DNA from: Comamonadaceae bacterium ALPHA2B
Lineage (GTDB): Bacteria > Pseudomonadota > Gammaproteobacteria > Burkholderiales > Burkholderiaceae_C
DNA length: 64,000 nucleotides
Reading direction: 5' to 3'
Assembly (NCBI GenBank): GCA_005503065.1
Contig: SCOE01000026.1
Location: 18,132 to 82,131, forward strand
Positions 16,580 through 25,449 of the stretch are shown here, piece by piece. A model generated the notes under the pieces. The model made no database searches. It had not been told where the DNA came from and saw nothing but the letters and a program-made list of their open reading frames with translations. The first letter of the stretch is position 1. Every line of letters starts with the position of its first letter. Both the position numbers and the translations under genes were made by a program.

Positions 16580-17282
16580 ACTGCTGGCCTTCGATGCCGT
16601 CACTGCAGGGTACGGCAATGCCGTCGTGCTCCACCGCCTCGGCTTCGTGCTGCAGGCCGGCGAGAGCCTGGCCATCCTGGGCCGCAACGGCGTGGGCAAG
16701 ACCACCACGCTCGAGACACTGATGGGCAACACGCGCGTCACCGGCGGCGCGATCCGCTGGCGAGGCCAGGACATCACCCGCCTGCCGGCGCACCAGCGGG
16801 TGCGCGCCGGCCTGGGCTGGGTGCCGCAGGAGCGCGAGGTCTTCCCGTCGCTGACCGTGGAGGAGAACCTGGGCGTGGTCGCCCGGCCGGGCGCGTGGAA
16901 CCTCGACCGTGTGTACGGCCTGTTCCCGCGCCTGAGGGAGCGCCGCGCGAACTACGGCAACCAGCTGTCGGGCGGCGAGCAGCAGATGCTCGCCATCGGT
17001 CGCGCGCTGATGACCAACCCCACGCTGCTGCTGCTCGACGAGCCCATGGAGGGCCTGGCGCCCATCATCGTGGAGGAGCTCGCGCGTGCCATCCGCCGGC
17101 TCTGCGAGAGCGAGGGGCTGGCCTCCATCGTGGTCGAGCAGCACCCGGTGCTGGCGCTGGAGATGACGCATCAGGCGATCGTGCTGGAGCGCGGCACGGT
17201 GGTGCATGCCGGCCCCAGCGCGGCGCTGGCCGCGGACCCGGAGCGGCTGGACCGGCTGCTGGGCGTGGGCATGCCTGCCTGA
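16572..17282 (+). CDS. LIV-type ABC transporter ATP-binding protein (LivF-like)
   Basis: A 236-residue ATPase with Walker A GRNGVGKTTTLETLMG, signature NQLSGGEQQMLAIGRALM, Walker B LLLLDEPMEGLAP and a C-terminal H-loop (VVEQHPVLAL). The short length and this set of motifs are typical LivF. It completes a five-gene importer (binding protein, two permeases, two ATPases) with no missing part. Confidence 0.92.
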   Translation: MPELLAFDAVTAGYGNAVVLHRLGFVLQAGESLAILGRNGVGKTTTLETLMGNTRVTGGAIRWRGQDITRLPAHQRVRAGLGWVPQEREVFPSLTVEENLGVVARPGAWNLDRVYGLFPRLRERRANYGNQLSGGEQQMLAIGRALMTNPTLLLLDEPMEGLAPIIVEELARAIRRLCESEGLASIVVEQHPVLALEMTHQAIVLERGTVVHAGPSAALAADPERLDRLLGVGMPA

Positions 17283-17397
17283 GCGGAGCACAACCGGATT
17301 GGCGCTTGCCGCAGCGCTTACTTATTCGCGACGGGATTTCGGGCTCATCGGGCCACTCGGGGCAGGCATCGCCTCATCCAGCAAGGACACAACCGAC

Positions 17398-19149
17398 ATG
17401 ACAACCAACGCTTCCCATCCATCCGCTCGCTCGGCCGACGCCACGAGCCCCCGCGGTCGCCCGCTTGCGGTTGCCGCGCTGGCGATGGCCGCCGGACTGC
17501 TCGCGGCGGGCTGCGCGCATCGCACCGCCACGCCTGCCGACGTCGCCTACGTCAACGGCCGGATCATCACGGCCGACAAGAGCTTCTCGATCGCCCAGGC
17601 CGTGGCGATCAAGGACGGCGCCTTCGTGGCGGTCGGCAGCGACGAACGCATCCGCCAACTGGTCGCCCCGCAGACCCGGGTGGTCGATCTGCAAGGGCGC
17701 ACCGTCGTGCCCGGGCTCATGGATGCGCATACGCACATGGACGGCGCGGGAACGGTCGAGACGACGGCCCAGGTGATCCGGGCGAGGACGGTGGCCGAGG
17801 CGCAAGCCATCATCGGCGACTTCATCCGCACCAAGGCCATCCCCGCGGGCCAGTGGGTGCAGACGAGCCGCTGGCACCCGCCATCGCAGCTGAAGGAACA
17901 GCGCTACCTGACGCGCCAGGAACTCGATGCGGTGGCGCCGAACCACCCGGTCTACGTGCAGACGGTCGGCCATTTCGCGATGGCCAACAGCAAGGCGCTC
18001 GCCGCCGCAGGCATCACGCGCGACACGCCCGACCCGGTCGGCGGAAAGATCCACCGAGACGCCAGTGGCGAGCCGACCGGGGTCGTCGAATCGAGCGCGC
18101 TTCAGCTCGTCGAGAAGATCATTCCGCCACCCAGCTTCGAGCAGCGCGTGGCGCAGAACATCGCGGGCCAGCGGGTGTACAACCGCTCGGGCATCACCAG
18201 CACGGTGGTCGCCGGTCTGAACGAAGAGCAGATCAAGGCGTACTACGCCGCGGCCGAACGCGGCCAAGCCACGGTCCGGGCCGGCATGTTCTGGCTCTTC
18301 CCCGCGGCGGCGGCGCCCGACTTCGAGGCCAGGCTGAAGGCCGCGCCGTTCAAGGATGGCCAGGGCAACGACTGGGCCCGGCTGGCGGGCATCAAGCTGA
18401 TCTCCGACGGCGGGATGACCCTCAAGTCCGCGTACATCCGCGGCAACTATGCGAACGAGCCCAACAACCATGGGATGGTCGCCGTCGATCCGGAGTCCTA
18501 CATGCGCATGGTGCGGGTGGCCAACCGCAACGGATGGCGGGTCCACACGCACGCGGTGGGTGACGCGGCCGTGGACCTCACCTTGAAGGCGTACGCGGCC
18601 GCCAATGCGGACAGCTCCATCGCGGGCCGCCGCTTCAGCGTGGTGCACGGCAGCCTGGTCGCGGCCGACCAGATCGAGACCGCACGTGGACTGGACGTGC
18701 GCATCGACGCCCAGAACGCGTTCCTGTGGGACAAGGCGGGAACCGTCGAGCGCTACATGGGGCCGCTGCTCGCCAACCGCGCGGTTCCCACGCGACGCCT
18801 GATCGACGTCCTGGGCATGGAACGCACCTCCGCCGGCACCGACAACGAAGTCAACCTGCTCAACCCCTTCATCGGCATGTACCTCATGGTGACGCGCAAG
18901 GACCCGCGCGGCGTCGTCTATGGGGCCGACCAGAAGATCTCGCGGGAGGAGGCACTTCGCCTGTACACGAACGCCGGCCCGTACCTGACCTTCGAGGAAA
19001 AGCGCAAAGGCTCCATCGAGGTCGGGAAGCTGGCAGACATGGTGGTCCTGTCGGCGGACTACCTGAGCGTGCCCGAGGAGAAGATCAAGGACATCGTCGC
19101 GTTGGAAACGATCGTCGGCGGCCGGTCGGTGTACCGCGCCACCCCCTGA
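17398..19149 (+). CDS. Lipoprotein amidohydrolase (YtcJ / amidohydrolase family 3)
   Basis: A 583-residue metallo-hydrolase of the amidohydrolase superfamily. After a hydrophobic segment it has a lipobox (LLAAGC, Cys near residue 37), so it should be exported and lipid-anchored. The enzyme part has the first metal motif VVPGLMDAHTHMDGAG, a central GIKLISDGGMTLKSA, a later WRVHTHAVGDAAVD and the TYL-type end SADYLSVPEE. YtcJ-like enzymes hydrolyse N-substituted amides or formamides, which fits the amine theme of the upstream genes (inference). AAGGACAC precedes the chosen ATG. Confidence 0.85.
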   Translation: MTTNASHPSARSADATSPRGRPLAVAALAMAAGLLAAGCAHRTATPADVAYVNGRIITADKSFSIAQAVAIKDGAFVAVGSDERIRQLVAPQTRVVDLQGRTVVPGLMDAHTHMDGAGTVETTAQVIRARTVAEAQAIIGDFIRTKAIPAGQWVQTSRWHPPSQLKEQRYLTRQELDAVAPNHPVYVQTVGHFAMANSKALAAAGITRDTPDPVGGKIHRDASGEPTGVVESSALQLVEKIIPPPSFEQRVAQNIAGQRVYNRSGITSTVVAGLNEEQIKAYYAAAERGQATVRAGMFWLFPAAAAPDFEARLKAAPFKDGQGNDWARLAGIKLISDGGMTLKSAYIRGNYANEPNNHGMVAVDPESYMRMVRVANRNGWRVHTHAVGDAAVDLTLKAYAAANADSSIAGRRFSVVHGSLVAADQIETARGLDVRIDAQNAFLWDKAGTVERYMGPLLANRAVPTRRLIDVLGMERTSAGTDNEVNLLNPFIGMYLMVTRKDPRGVVYGADQKISREEALRLYTNAGPYLTFEEKRKGSIEVGKLADMVVLSADYLSVPEEKIKDIVALETIVGGRSVYRATP

Positions 19150-19216
19150 CGTATTGGCTGGCCAGCGCCATCCCGCCGGCTCCAACGACTCCCGTCGACC
19201 CACCTTCGCGAACCGA

Positions 19217-19582
19217 ATGCCACACATCGTCATCGAGTACACCCCCAACCTGAAAGGCCTGCCGCTGGACGCCATGCTGGCGGCCGTGACGCGGCGGCTG
19301 GCCGACAGCGCGGAAGTCGCCGACGAGGCGGACCTGAAGGCACGGGTGATCTGCGTCGAGGCTTTTCGCGTCGGCCTGGCCGAGTCCGCGCGGGCTTTCA
19401 TTCACGTCACCGTGCGCATCCTGGCGGGCCGCGACGAGCGGGCCAAGAAGGATTTCAGCGATCGGGTCACCGAAGGCATGCTCGAGCACATGCCGCGCCT
19501 GCCCCCGGGCCTGCAGGCCCACCTGAGTGTGGAGGTCGTCGACATGGACCGGGGCAGCTACCGCAAGACGCGCCTGGCCTGA
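19217..19582 (+). CDS. 5-carboxymethyl-2-hydroxymuconate isomerase-like (tautomerase fold)
   Basis: A 121-residue protein. It begins MPHIVIEYTPNL, so after Met removal Pro1 would be N-terminal, as in CHMI and other tautomerase-superfamily enzymes that use Pro1 as base. Further CHMI features are the AFIHVTVRILAGRDERAKKDFSD segment and LSVEVVDMDRGSYRKTRL at the end. CHMI isomerises an unsaturated ring-cleavage product in homoprotocatechuate degradation; no other gene of that pathway is nearby, so the exact substrate is open. It follows the amidohydrolase by 67 bases. Confidence 0.82.
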   Translation: MPHIVIEYTPNLKGLPLDAMLAAVTRRLADSAEVADEADLKARVICVEAFRVGLAESARAFIHVTVRILAGRDERAKKDFSDRVTEGMLEHMPRLPPGLQAHLSVEVVDMDRGSYRKTRLA

Positions 19583-19602
19583 GGCGCCTTCGGCCGGTGC
19601 AG

Positions 19603-20496
19603 TCAGCGCCGGTGCGACTGCTCCTGCAGCAGGGTCGCGAAGGCCTGCGCCGCCGGCGACAGCGTCAGGCTGCGCCGCTGGTACACGAAGAACTCCCGGT
19701 TCAGGGCCGGCGAGCGCAGCGCCAGGAAGCGGATGCCGAAGTTCATTGCGAAGGTGCGCGCGTAATCCGGTACCATCGCCACGCCCAGCCCGGCGCCGAC
19801 CAGCGCGAGCGCGGTGGTCAGGTAGCGCACCTCGGTCGCGGTCTGCATCGACAGCGATGCGTCGTGCTCGTGCAGCCGCTGTTCCACGTAGCGGCTGAAG
19901 TCGCCCGAATACACCACCCAGCGCTGGTCGCGCAGATCGCGCCACGACACGGTCTGCCGCCCGGCCAGCGGGTGGCTCGCCGCGCACACCAGGCGCATGG
20001 GCACGTGCATGAGGAAATGGCGCGTCACGTCCTCGCCCGTCACGCGCTCGGGGCCGATGCCCAATTCGGCGTCGCCGCGCCGTACCGCGGCCACGATGTC
20101 GTCGGCCGAGCCGTCGACGATGCGCAGGCCCACCGTGGGGTGCGCCTGCTCGAAGCGCGCGAGCACGCCGGCCACCCAGGTGCAGGCCATCAACTGCGGC
20201 GCGACGACGCGCAGCACGCCACTCTTGAGCAGGCGCAGGTCGCTTGCGCCTTCCTTGATCTGGCGCAGGTCGTCCAGCATGCGGCGCGCGAGCGGCAGCA
20301 GTTGCTGCCCGCCCTCTGTGAGGGTGACGGCATGGCGCGAGCGGTCGAACAGCTTCAGTCCGAGTTCGTCTTCCAACTGCTGCACCAGCATGCTGACGGC
20401 CGATTGGGTGAGGTTCAACTGCCTGGCGGCGAGAGTGAAGCTCGCGGTGCGTGCCACCACCGAGAACGCACGCATCTGGCGGAGGGTGAGGTTCAT
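19603..20496 (-). CDS. LysR-family transcriptional regulator
   Basis: A 297-residue LysR protein. The winged helix is MNLTLRQMRAFSVVARTASFTLAARQLNLTQSAVSMLVQQLEDELGLKLFDR, followed by a two-lobed effector domain. The start at 20496 is the one that gives the standard N-terminus. It is divergent from the DadA-like gene at 20603 (106 bases between), the usual arrangement for a LysR activator and its target, so it probably controls the oxidase/HyuB/Bug/RidA operon. Confidence 0.9.
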   Translation of the reverse strand: MNLTLRQMRAFSVVARTASFTLAARQLNLTQSAVSMLVQQLEDELGLKLFDRSRHAVTLTEGGQQLLPLARRMLDDLRQIKEGASDLRLLKSGVLRVVAPQLMACTWVAGVLARFEQAHPTVGLRIVDGSADDIVAAVRRGDAELGIGPERVTGEDVTRHFLMHVPMRLVCAASHPLAGRQTVSWRDLRDQRWVVYSGDFSRYVEQRLHEHDASLSMQTATEVRYLTTALALVGAGLGVAMVPDYARTFAMNFGIRFLALRSPALNREFFVYQRRSLTLSPAAQAFATLLQEQSHRR

Positions 20497-20602
20497 GGTT
20501 GCACCATTGTGGCGCAATCGGGGCCGTTGAATCAGAAATCCTCATGCGTCGATCAAATGAATTCGTTGGCTTGATGCCAAAGTCCTGCCCACAATTCGCC
20601 CC

Positions 20603-21847
20603 ATGCATGTCGCCGTCATCGGGACCGGCATCGTCGGCACCTGCACCGCAGCATGGTTGCAGCGCGACGGTCACCAGGTCACCTTCTTCGATCCGCTGCC
20701 GCCAGGCGAGGCCTGCTCGTTCGGCAACGCGGGCTCGCTGTCGCCCAGTGCCTGCCTGCCGGTGGGCATGCCGGGCATGGTCAAGCGCGTGCCGCAGTGG
20801 CTGCTCGATCCGCTGGGGCCGCTCACGGTGCGCTGGCGCTATGCGCCCGCCGTCCTGCCGTGGCTGGTGCGCATGCTGCGTCATTCCACGCGGGAGGAGG
20901 TCACGCGCATCGCCACGGCGCTTCGCAGCCTGCTGGAACCCATCTTCGAGTGCTACGGCCCGCTGCTCGAGCAAGCCGGTGCGCAGCACCTGGTGCGGCG
21001 TTCGGGCTGCCTGTACGTGTACTCGTCCCGCGAGAAGGCGGCGCAATGGAGTTGGGGCATGAACCTGCGGCGCTCGCTGGGCGTCGAGATGGTCGACGTG
21101 GGCCAGGACGAACTCGAGGCGCTGGAGCCCGACCTCAAGGGGCGCTTCCGTTTCGGCATTCGCGCACCCGAGAACGGCTCCACGCTCGACCCGTCGGCGC
21201 TCGTCAAGGTGCTCCATGCGCATTGCGTGGCCCAGGGCGCAGCCTCAGTTCAGCAGGCCATCACCGGCTTCGAACGCGAAGGCCGCGGCTCGCGGCAGGT
21301 CACGGCCGTGCGCACGGCCGACGGGCAGCGCACGCCCGTGGACGGGGTGGTCGTGGCGGCCGGGGCGTGGTCTGCCAAGCTTGCCGCCCAGCTGGGTTCG
21401 CGCGTGCCGCTGGAAACGCAGCGCGGCTACCACGTGACGGTGCGCAGTTCCAACCTGCAGTTGCGCCACACCGTGATGGCGGTGGAAAACAACCTGATGG
21501 TCAATCCCATGGCGATGGGCCTGCGGCTGGCCGGGACGGTCGAGTTCGCCGGGCTGAAGGCACCGCCGCGCTACGAGCGCGCACAGGCCTTGCTGCGGCT
21601 GGGCCAGCAGCTCTTTCCGCACCTGGACACCAGCGACACCACGCAGTGGATGGGCCATCGGCCCTGCCTGCCCGACAGCCTGCCGGTCATCGGCCGTGCG
21701 GGGGCTGCCGACAACGCCTGGCTCGCTTTCGGGCACGGGCACATGGGCATGTGCATGGGCGCGAGCACGGGGCGCGAAGTGGCGCACCTGGTGGCCGGGC
21801 GCGCCACGCAGGTCGATCTCGCCCCCTTCAGCCCGGCGCGGTTCTGA
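20603..21847 (+). CDS. FAD-dependent amino-acid oxidoreductase (DadA-like)
   Basis: A 414-residue flavoprotein. The N-terminus has the FAD fold VAVIGTGIVGTCTAAWLQRDGHQVTFFD, followed by the DadA-like ACSFGNAGSLSP. The C-terminal part (DTTQWMGHRPCLPDSLPVIGRAG and LAFGHGHMGMCMGASTGREVAHL) matches D-amino-acid dehydrogenase small subunits and sarcosine/opine oxidases. It should oxidise the C-N bond of an amino acid or N-substituted amino acid to an imine. The stop overlaps the start of the HyuB-like gene (TGATG). A RidA gene lies in the same operon, consistent with imine products. Confidence 0.88.
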   Translation: MHVAVIGTGIVGTCTAAWLQRDGHQVTFFDPLPPGEACSFGNAGSLSPSACLPVGMPGMVKRVPQWLLDPLGPLTVRWRYAPAVLPWLVRMLRHSTREEVTRIATALRSLLEPIFECYGPLLEQAGAQHLVRRSGCLYVYSSREKAAQWSWGMNLRRSLGVEMVDVGQDELEALEPDLKGRFRFGIRAPENGSTLDPSALVKVLHAHCVAQGAASVQQAITGFEREGRGSRQVTAVRTADGQRTPVDGVVVAAGAWSAKLAAQLGSRVPLETQRGYHVTVRSSNLQLRHTVMAVENNLMVNPMAMGLRLAGTVEFAGLKAPPRYERAQALLRLGQQLFPHLDTSDTTQWMGHRPCLPDSLPVIGRAGAADNAWLAFGHGHMGMCMGASTGREVAHLVAGRATQVDLAPFSPARF

Positions 21848-23868
21848 TGGACAGCATGAGCGACATCGCGCTGATCTGCACCCGGGGCTTCGCCGACGTG
21901 CTGACGCTGGCACGGCAGAACCGTGCCGACCCGTATGTGCTGCACGTGCCGGCCTCGCCCTGGCCGGCCTTGCTGCCGTCGGCGTGGCGCATCGAGGCCG
22001 CTGGGCGCATCGATGCCTTGGGCGCCGAAGTCGAGCCGCTGGACAGGTCGGCGGCGCTCCATGCGCTGGCAAGGTTGCCGCGCCCGCCTCGGGCCGTAGC
22101 CATCGCCCTGCTGTTCGCGCAGCGCAACCCGGCGCACGAGCTCGCGCTGGCCGAGGCCATCCGGCAGCGCTGGCCCGACCTGCGTGTGGTCTGCTCGCAC
22201 GAGGTGCTGCCGCAGGACGGCGAATACGAGCGCACGCTGGCCACGCTGCAGGCCCTGGGCCTGCACGTGCCTCGGGTGGAAGAGGCGGCACGTCGACCGG
22301 AAGACGCCGACCCGCTGCCCGAGCAACTGGAGCAGCTGTCCGACCGGATGCAGCAGCGGCTCGTGGCCGAGGCCGTGTCCAGCGTGGTGCGCGAGGCCAT
22401 GGACTGTGCGGCCGCGGTCTTCCTGCCCGACGGCCGCCTGGTGGCCCAGGCGCGCACGCTGCCGCTGCTGCTGGGCAGCCTGTCGCCGGCGGTGGCCGGG
22501 CTGCTGGCGCTGTATCCGGCGGCCGGGATGCAGGAGGGCGACGGCTTCGTGCTCAACGACCCCTGGCACGGCGGCACGCACCTGCCCGACATCACGCTGG
22601 TGCGTCCGGTGCGCGTGGACACGCAGGTGGTTGCACTGGTGGCCTGCGTGCTGCACCACCAGGACGTCGGTGGCATCGCGCCGGGGTCGGTCCCGACCCA
22701 TGCCACCAGCATCCAGCAGGAGGGCCTGCGCATCCCGCCCATGCAGCTGTACCACGGCGGGCAGCTCGATACGGCGTTGCTGCGCCTGCTGCGGGCCAAC
22801 AGTCGCATGCCCGACAACCTGCAGGGCGACCTGGCGGCGCAATGGCAATGCCTGGCCCAGGGAGCTTCCGAACTGGCCCAGCTGTGGCGGGCGACGCCCG
22901 GCATGGCCGAGCGCTGCGCCGCCGCGCTGGCCGCTTCGGAAGCGGCGGCACGCGCCGCCCTGGCTGCAGCGCCCGATGGCGATTACCTCTTCGACGACGC
23001 ACTGAACGGCGATGGCATTCGTCCGGACCCGGTGCGGGTGTCGGTCTGCATCCGAAAGCGCGGCGACGGCGCCGAGCTCGACCTGAGGGGCTGTGCCGAT
23101 CAGACCGCCGGGCCCGTCAACGCGTCGCGCGGCGCGGTGCAGGCAGCTGTTGCCTATTTCGCGCGCATGCTGGCGCCGCAGGCGGCCTGCAACGACGGCA
23201 GCCTGGTTCCGCTCACGGTGGTCACGCGGCCCGGCAGCATCGTGGACCCGGCCTTCCCGGCGGCGGTCAATGCCCGCACCAACCTCGTCAAGCTGCTGGC
23301 CAATGCGCTGCTCGGCGCCTGGTCGCGCGCCTTGCCCGCGCAGATGCCGGCGCCCAACGCGGGCGAGGTGGTGGTGCTCTCGCTGGGCGGTGTGCGCGCC
23401 GACGGCAGCCCATGGCTGCTGACGGAGATCATCGCGTCGGCCGCCGGGGGCGCGCCGTGGGCAGCGGGCGGCTCGGGCGTTTCCACCGACGTGGGCAATG
23501 CACGCAGCACGCCTGCGGAAGCCATCGAGGCCCAGGCGCCGCTGCGCGTGGAGCGCGTGGCCGTGCGCGCCGGCTCGGGCGGCGCGGGCCGCCACCGCGG
23601 CGGCGACGGCGTGGTGCGCGTCTACCGGCTGCTGCACGGCAGCGGCACGATTTCCTACCGCGGCGAGCGCCACGAGACGGCGCCCCAGGGCGTCGCCGGT
23701 GGAAGCCCCGGCGCCTGCGCCGCCGCACGCATCGAGCGGGCCGACGGCCGCATCGACGTCCTGCCGGCCAAGGCGCGCGCGCAGTGGCAGTCCGGCGACC
23801 GCCTCATCATCGAAACCGCGGGTGGGGGCGGCTGGGGACAGCCGGCCTCCACGGAGACAACCGCATGA
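21847..23868 (+). CDS. Hydantoinase/oxoprolinase B subunit fused to an N-terminal HyuA fragment
   Basis: A 673-residue protein. Residues about 165-660 are a full-length HyuB domain: LVAEAVSSVVREAMDCAAAVF, FVLNDPWHGGTHLPDI, VACVLHHQDVGGIAPGS, QQEGLRIPP, and RAGSGGAGRHRGGDGVVRVY near the end. The first 160 residues resemble only the middle of HyuA (ICTRGFADVLTLARQNR, later NPAHELALAEAIRQRWPDL and SHEVLPQDGEYERTLAT). The HyuA ATPase start (GxDxGGTFTD) and its large C-terminal catalytic domain are missing. HyuA and HyuB normally work together in ATP-dependent lactam opening, so this form may be inactive or may have a changed role. GC and codon use look like those of its neighbours. Confidence 0.85.
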   Translation: MDSMSDIALICTRGFADVLTLARQNRADPYVLHVPASPWPALLPSAWRIEAAGRIDALGAEVEPLDRSAALHALARLPRPPRAVAIALLFAQRNPAHELALAEAIRQRWPDLRVVCSHEVLPQDGEYERTLATLQALGLHVPRVEEAARRPEDADPLPEQLEQLSDRMQQRLVAEAVSSVVREAMDCAAAVFLPDGRLVAQARTLPLLLGSLSPAVAGLLALYPAAGMQEGDGFVLNDPWHGGTHLPDITLVRPVRVDTQVVALVACVLHHQDVGGIAPGSVPTHATSIQQEGLRIPPMQLYHGGQLDTALLRLLRANSRMPDNLQGDLAAQWQCLAQGASELAQLWRATPGMAERCAAALAASEAAARAALAAAPDGDYLFDDALNGDGIRPDPVRVSVCIRKRGDGAELDLRGCADQTAGPVNASRGAVQAAVAYFARMLAPQAACNDGSLVPLTVVTRPGSIVDPAFPAAVNARTNLVKLLANALLGAWSRALPAQMPAPNAGEVVVLSLGGVRADGSPWLLTEIIASAAGGAPWAAGGSGVSTDVGNARSTPAEAIEAQAPLRVERVAVRAGSGGAGRHRGGDGVVRVYRLLHGSGTISYRGERHETAPQGVAGGSPGACAAARIERADGRIDVLPAKARAQWQSGDRLIIETAGGGGWGQPASTETTA

Positions 23869-23955
23869 CGCTGCGCAGCGCACGCACCACGCTCCGGCAG
23901 GCACGCCTCGTGCGCGTCGGCCATGTTTCCAACCCCCTTCGTTCCTGATTGCGCC

Positions 23956-24957
23956 ATGAAACCCTCCTTGTCCCGTCGCCAGTCGATTCGCCGCGTGGCG
24001 ATCGGCGCCTCGTCCCTGCTGGCCGCGTCGTGGCTCGCACCCTTGGCGGTCCACGCCCAGCCGGCAGCGAAGACTGTCCGCATCGTCGTGCCCTTTCCCC
24101 CCGGGGGCAGCACCGATCTGCTGGCACGCCGGACCGCCGAGAAGCTGTCGGTCGCGTGGGGCCAGCCGGTGATCGTCGAGAACCGCGCCGGCGCCGGCGG
24201 CACGGTGGGTGCGGACTACGTGGCCAAGTCGGCGCCCGACGGCACCACCTTGCTGATGGGCGTGACCGGGAGCAATGCGATCGCCCAGGCGCTGTACCCC
24301 CGTCTGCCCTACGACGTGCTGAAGGACTTCGCGCCGGTGTCCATGGTCGTGAGCTCGCCGCTGGTCGTGACGGTCAACCCGGCCGTCAAGGCCAACACGC
24401 TGGCCGAGTTCGTGGCGCTTGCCAAGGCCAAGCCGGGATCGCTCAGCTACGGCTCGGCCGGCAACGGGACCTCGATGCACCTCACTGGCGAGATGTTCAA
24501 GCAGGCCACCAAGACCTCGATGGTGCACATCCCGTACCGCGGCAGCGCCGGCATGCTGACCGACCTGATGGCAGGGCAGATCGAAGCCACCTTCGGCGAC
24601 CTGCTGGTCGTGATGCCGCAACTGGAGGCCGGCAAGCTGCGTCCGCTGGCGGTCACCTCGAAGCAGCGCCATCCCCAGCTGCCCAACGTGCCCACGGTCG
24701 CGGAGAGCGGCTACCCGGGCTTCGAGGCCCTGTCCTGGCAGGGCGTGTTCGCGCCCGCCGGCACGCCGCCGGAGCTGGTCGAACGCATCAGTGCCGATGT
24801 GAACAAGGCGGTCCGGGCGGCCGACGTGCGCGACTATTTCGCCGCGCGCGGCTTCCTCGTCGAAGGCACGACCCCGGTGGCGTTCAAGACCTTCCTCGAG
24901 GCGGAAGTGAAGAAGTGGTCGGCCATCGTCAAGGTGTCCGGCGCCAAGGCGGACTGA
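23956..24957 (+). CDS. Tripartite tricarboxylate receptor, Bug family (TctC)
   Basis: A 333-residue periplasmic binding protein. Its signal (RRQSIRRVAIGASSLLAASW, cleavage near VHAQ) contains a twin arginine, so Tat export is possible. The mature protein starts TVRIVVPFPPGGSTDLLARR, the Bug family opening, and has GSAGNGTSMHLTGEMFKQ and VPTVAESGYPGFEALSWQGVFAP. Bug proteins usually bind carboxylates, but no TctA/TctB membrane genes are present here, so it is an orphan receptor. It sits between the HyuB fusion and RidA, overlapping the latter by one base. Confidence 0.9.
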   Translation: MKPSLSRRQSIRRVAIGASSLLAASWLAPLAVHAQPAAKTVRIVVPFPPGGSTDLLARRTAEKLSVAWGQPVIVENRAGAGGTVGADYVAKSAPDGTTLLMGVTGSNAIAQALYPRLPYDVLKDFAPVSMVVSSPLVVTVNPAVKANTLAEFVALAKAKPGSLSYGSAGNGTSMHLTGEMFKQATKTSMVHIPYRGSAGMLTDLMAGQIEATFGDLLVVMPQLEAGKLRPLAVTSKQRHPQLPNVPTVAESGYPGFEALSWQGVFAPAGTPPELVERISADVNKAVRAADVRDYFAARGFLVEGTTPVAFKTFLEAEVKKWSAIVKVSGAKAD

Positions 24958-25358
24958 TGGCGGCGCCCGGACAGGGGCTGGAGCGGCTCGGCCCGGTGGT
25001 CCGTGCGGGGCAGCGCCAGCCGATCTCGGCGGCCGTGGCCTGGGACCGGCTGGTGTTCGTCTCGGGCCAGGTGCCCATGCGCGGCGGCGCGCCGAGCGCG
25101 CCCGACATCGCCGGGCAGACGCACGCCGTGCTGGACGGCATCGCCGCCACCCTGGCGGAGGCCGGATGCTCGCTGGCCGATGTGGTGAAGACCACGGTGT
25201 GGCTCACCGACGCGGCCGACTATCCGGCCTTCAATGCCGCCTATGGGGAGCGCTTCGGCGCCGACGCCGCACCGGCGCGCTCGACGGTGATCGCCGGGCT
25301 GATCGCGCCCGTGAAGGTGGAGATCGAAGCCGTAGCCGTGCGGCCGGCGCGTGCCTGA
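24957..25358 (+). CDS. RidA (YjgF/YER057c/UK114) family protein
   Basis: A 133-residue protein with the RidA core: VFVSGQVPM near residue 33, AEAGCSLADVVKTTVWLTD, YPAFNAAYGERFGA, and PARSTVIAGL containing the arginine used to bind carboxylates. RidA enzymes hydrolyse reactive enamines/imines made by amino-acid-consuming enzymes. That suits its place as last gene of the DadA-like operon. Whether it is a true RidA or another Rid subfamily (Rid1-7) needs a subgroup comparison. The start overlaps the Bug stop by one base (TGATG). Confidence 0.88.
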   Translation: MAAPGQGLERLGPVVRAGQRQPISAAVAWDRLVFVSGQVPMRGGAPSAPDIAGQTHAVLDGIAATLAEAGCSLADVVKTTVWLTDAADYPAFNAAYGERFGADAAPARSTVIAGLIAPVKVEIEAVAVRPARA

Positions 25359-25449
25359 GCCCGTGCGATGCGGCAGCGAACATGCCGCGCCACGAAGTCG
25401 AGCGTCGGCAGGCGACGCCAGGATGGCGGGTGGGACGCTGCGGCGGTGA

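Noticed and set aside
20653..23868. A 1071-codon plus-strand frame
   Set aside because: Its first part is an out-of-frame reading of the DadA-like gene. The real gene starts at 21847 after the TGATG overlap.
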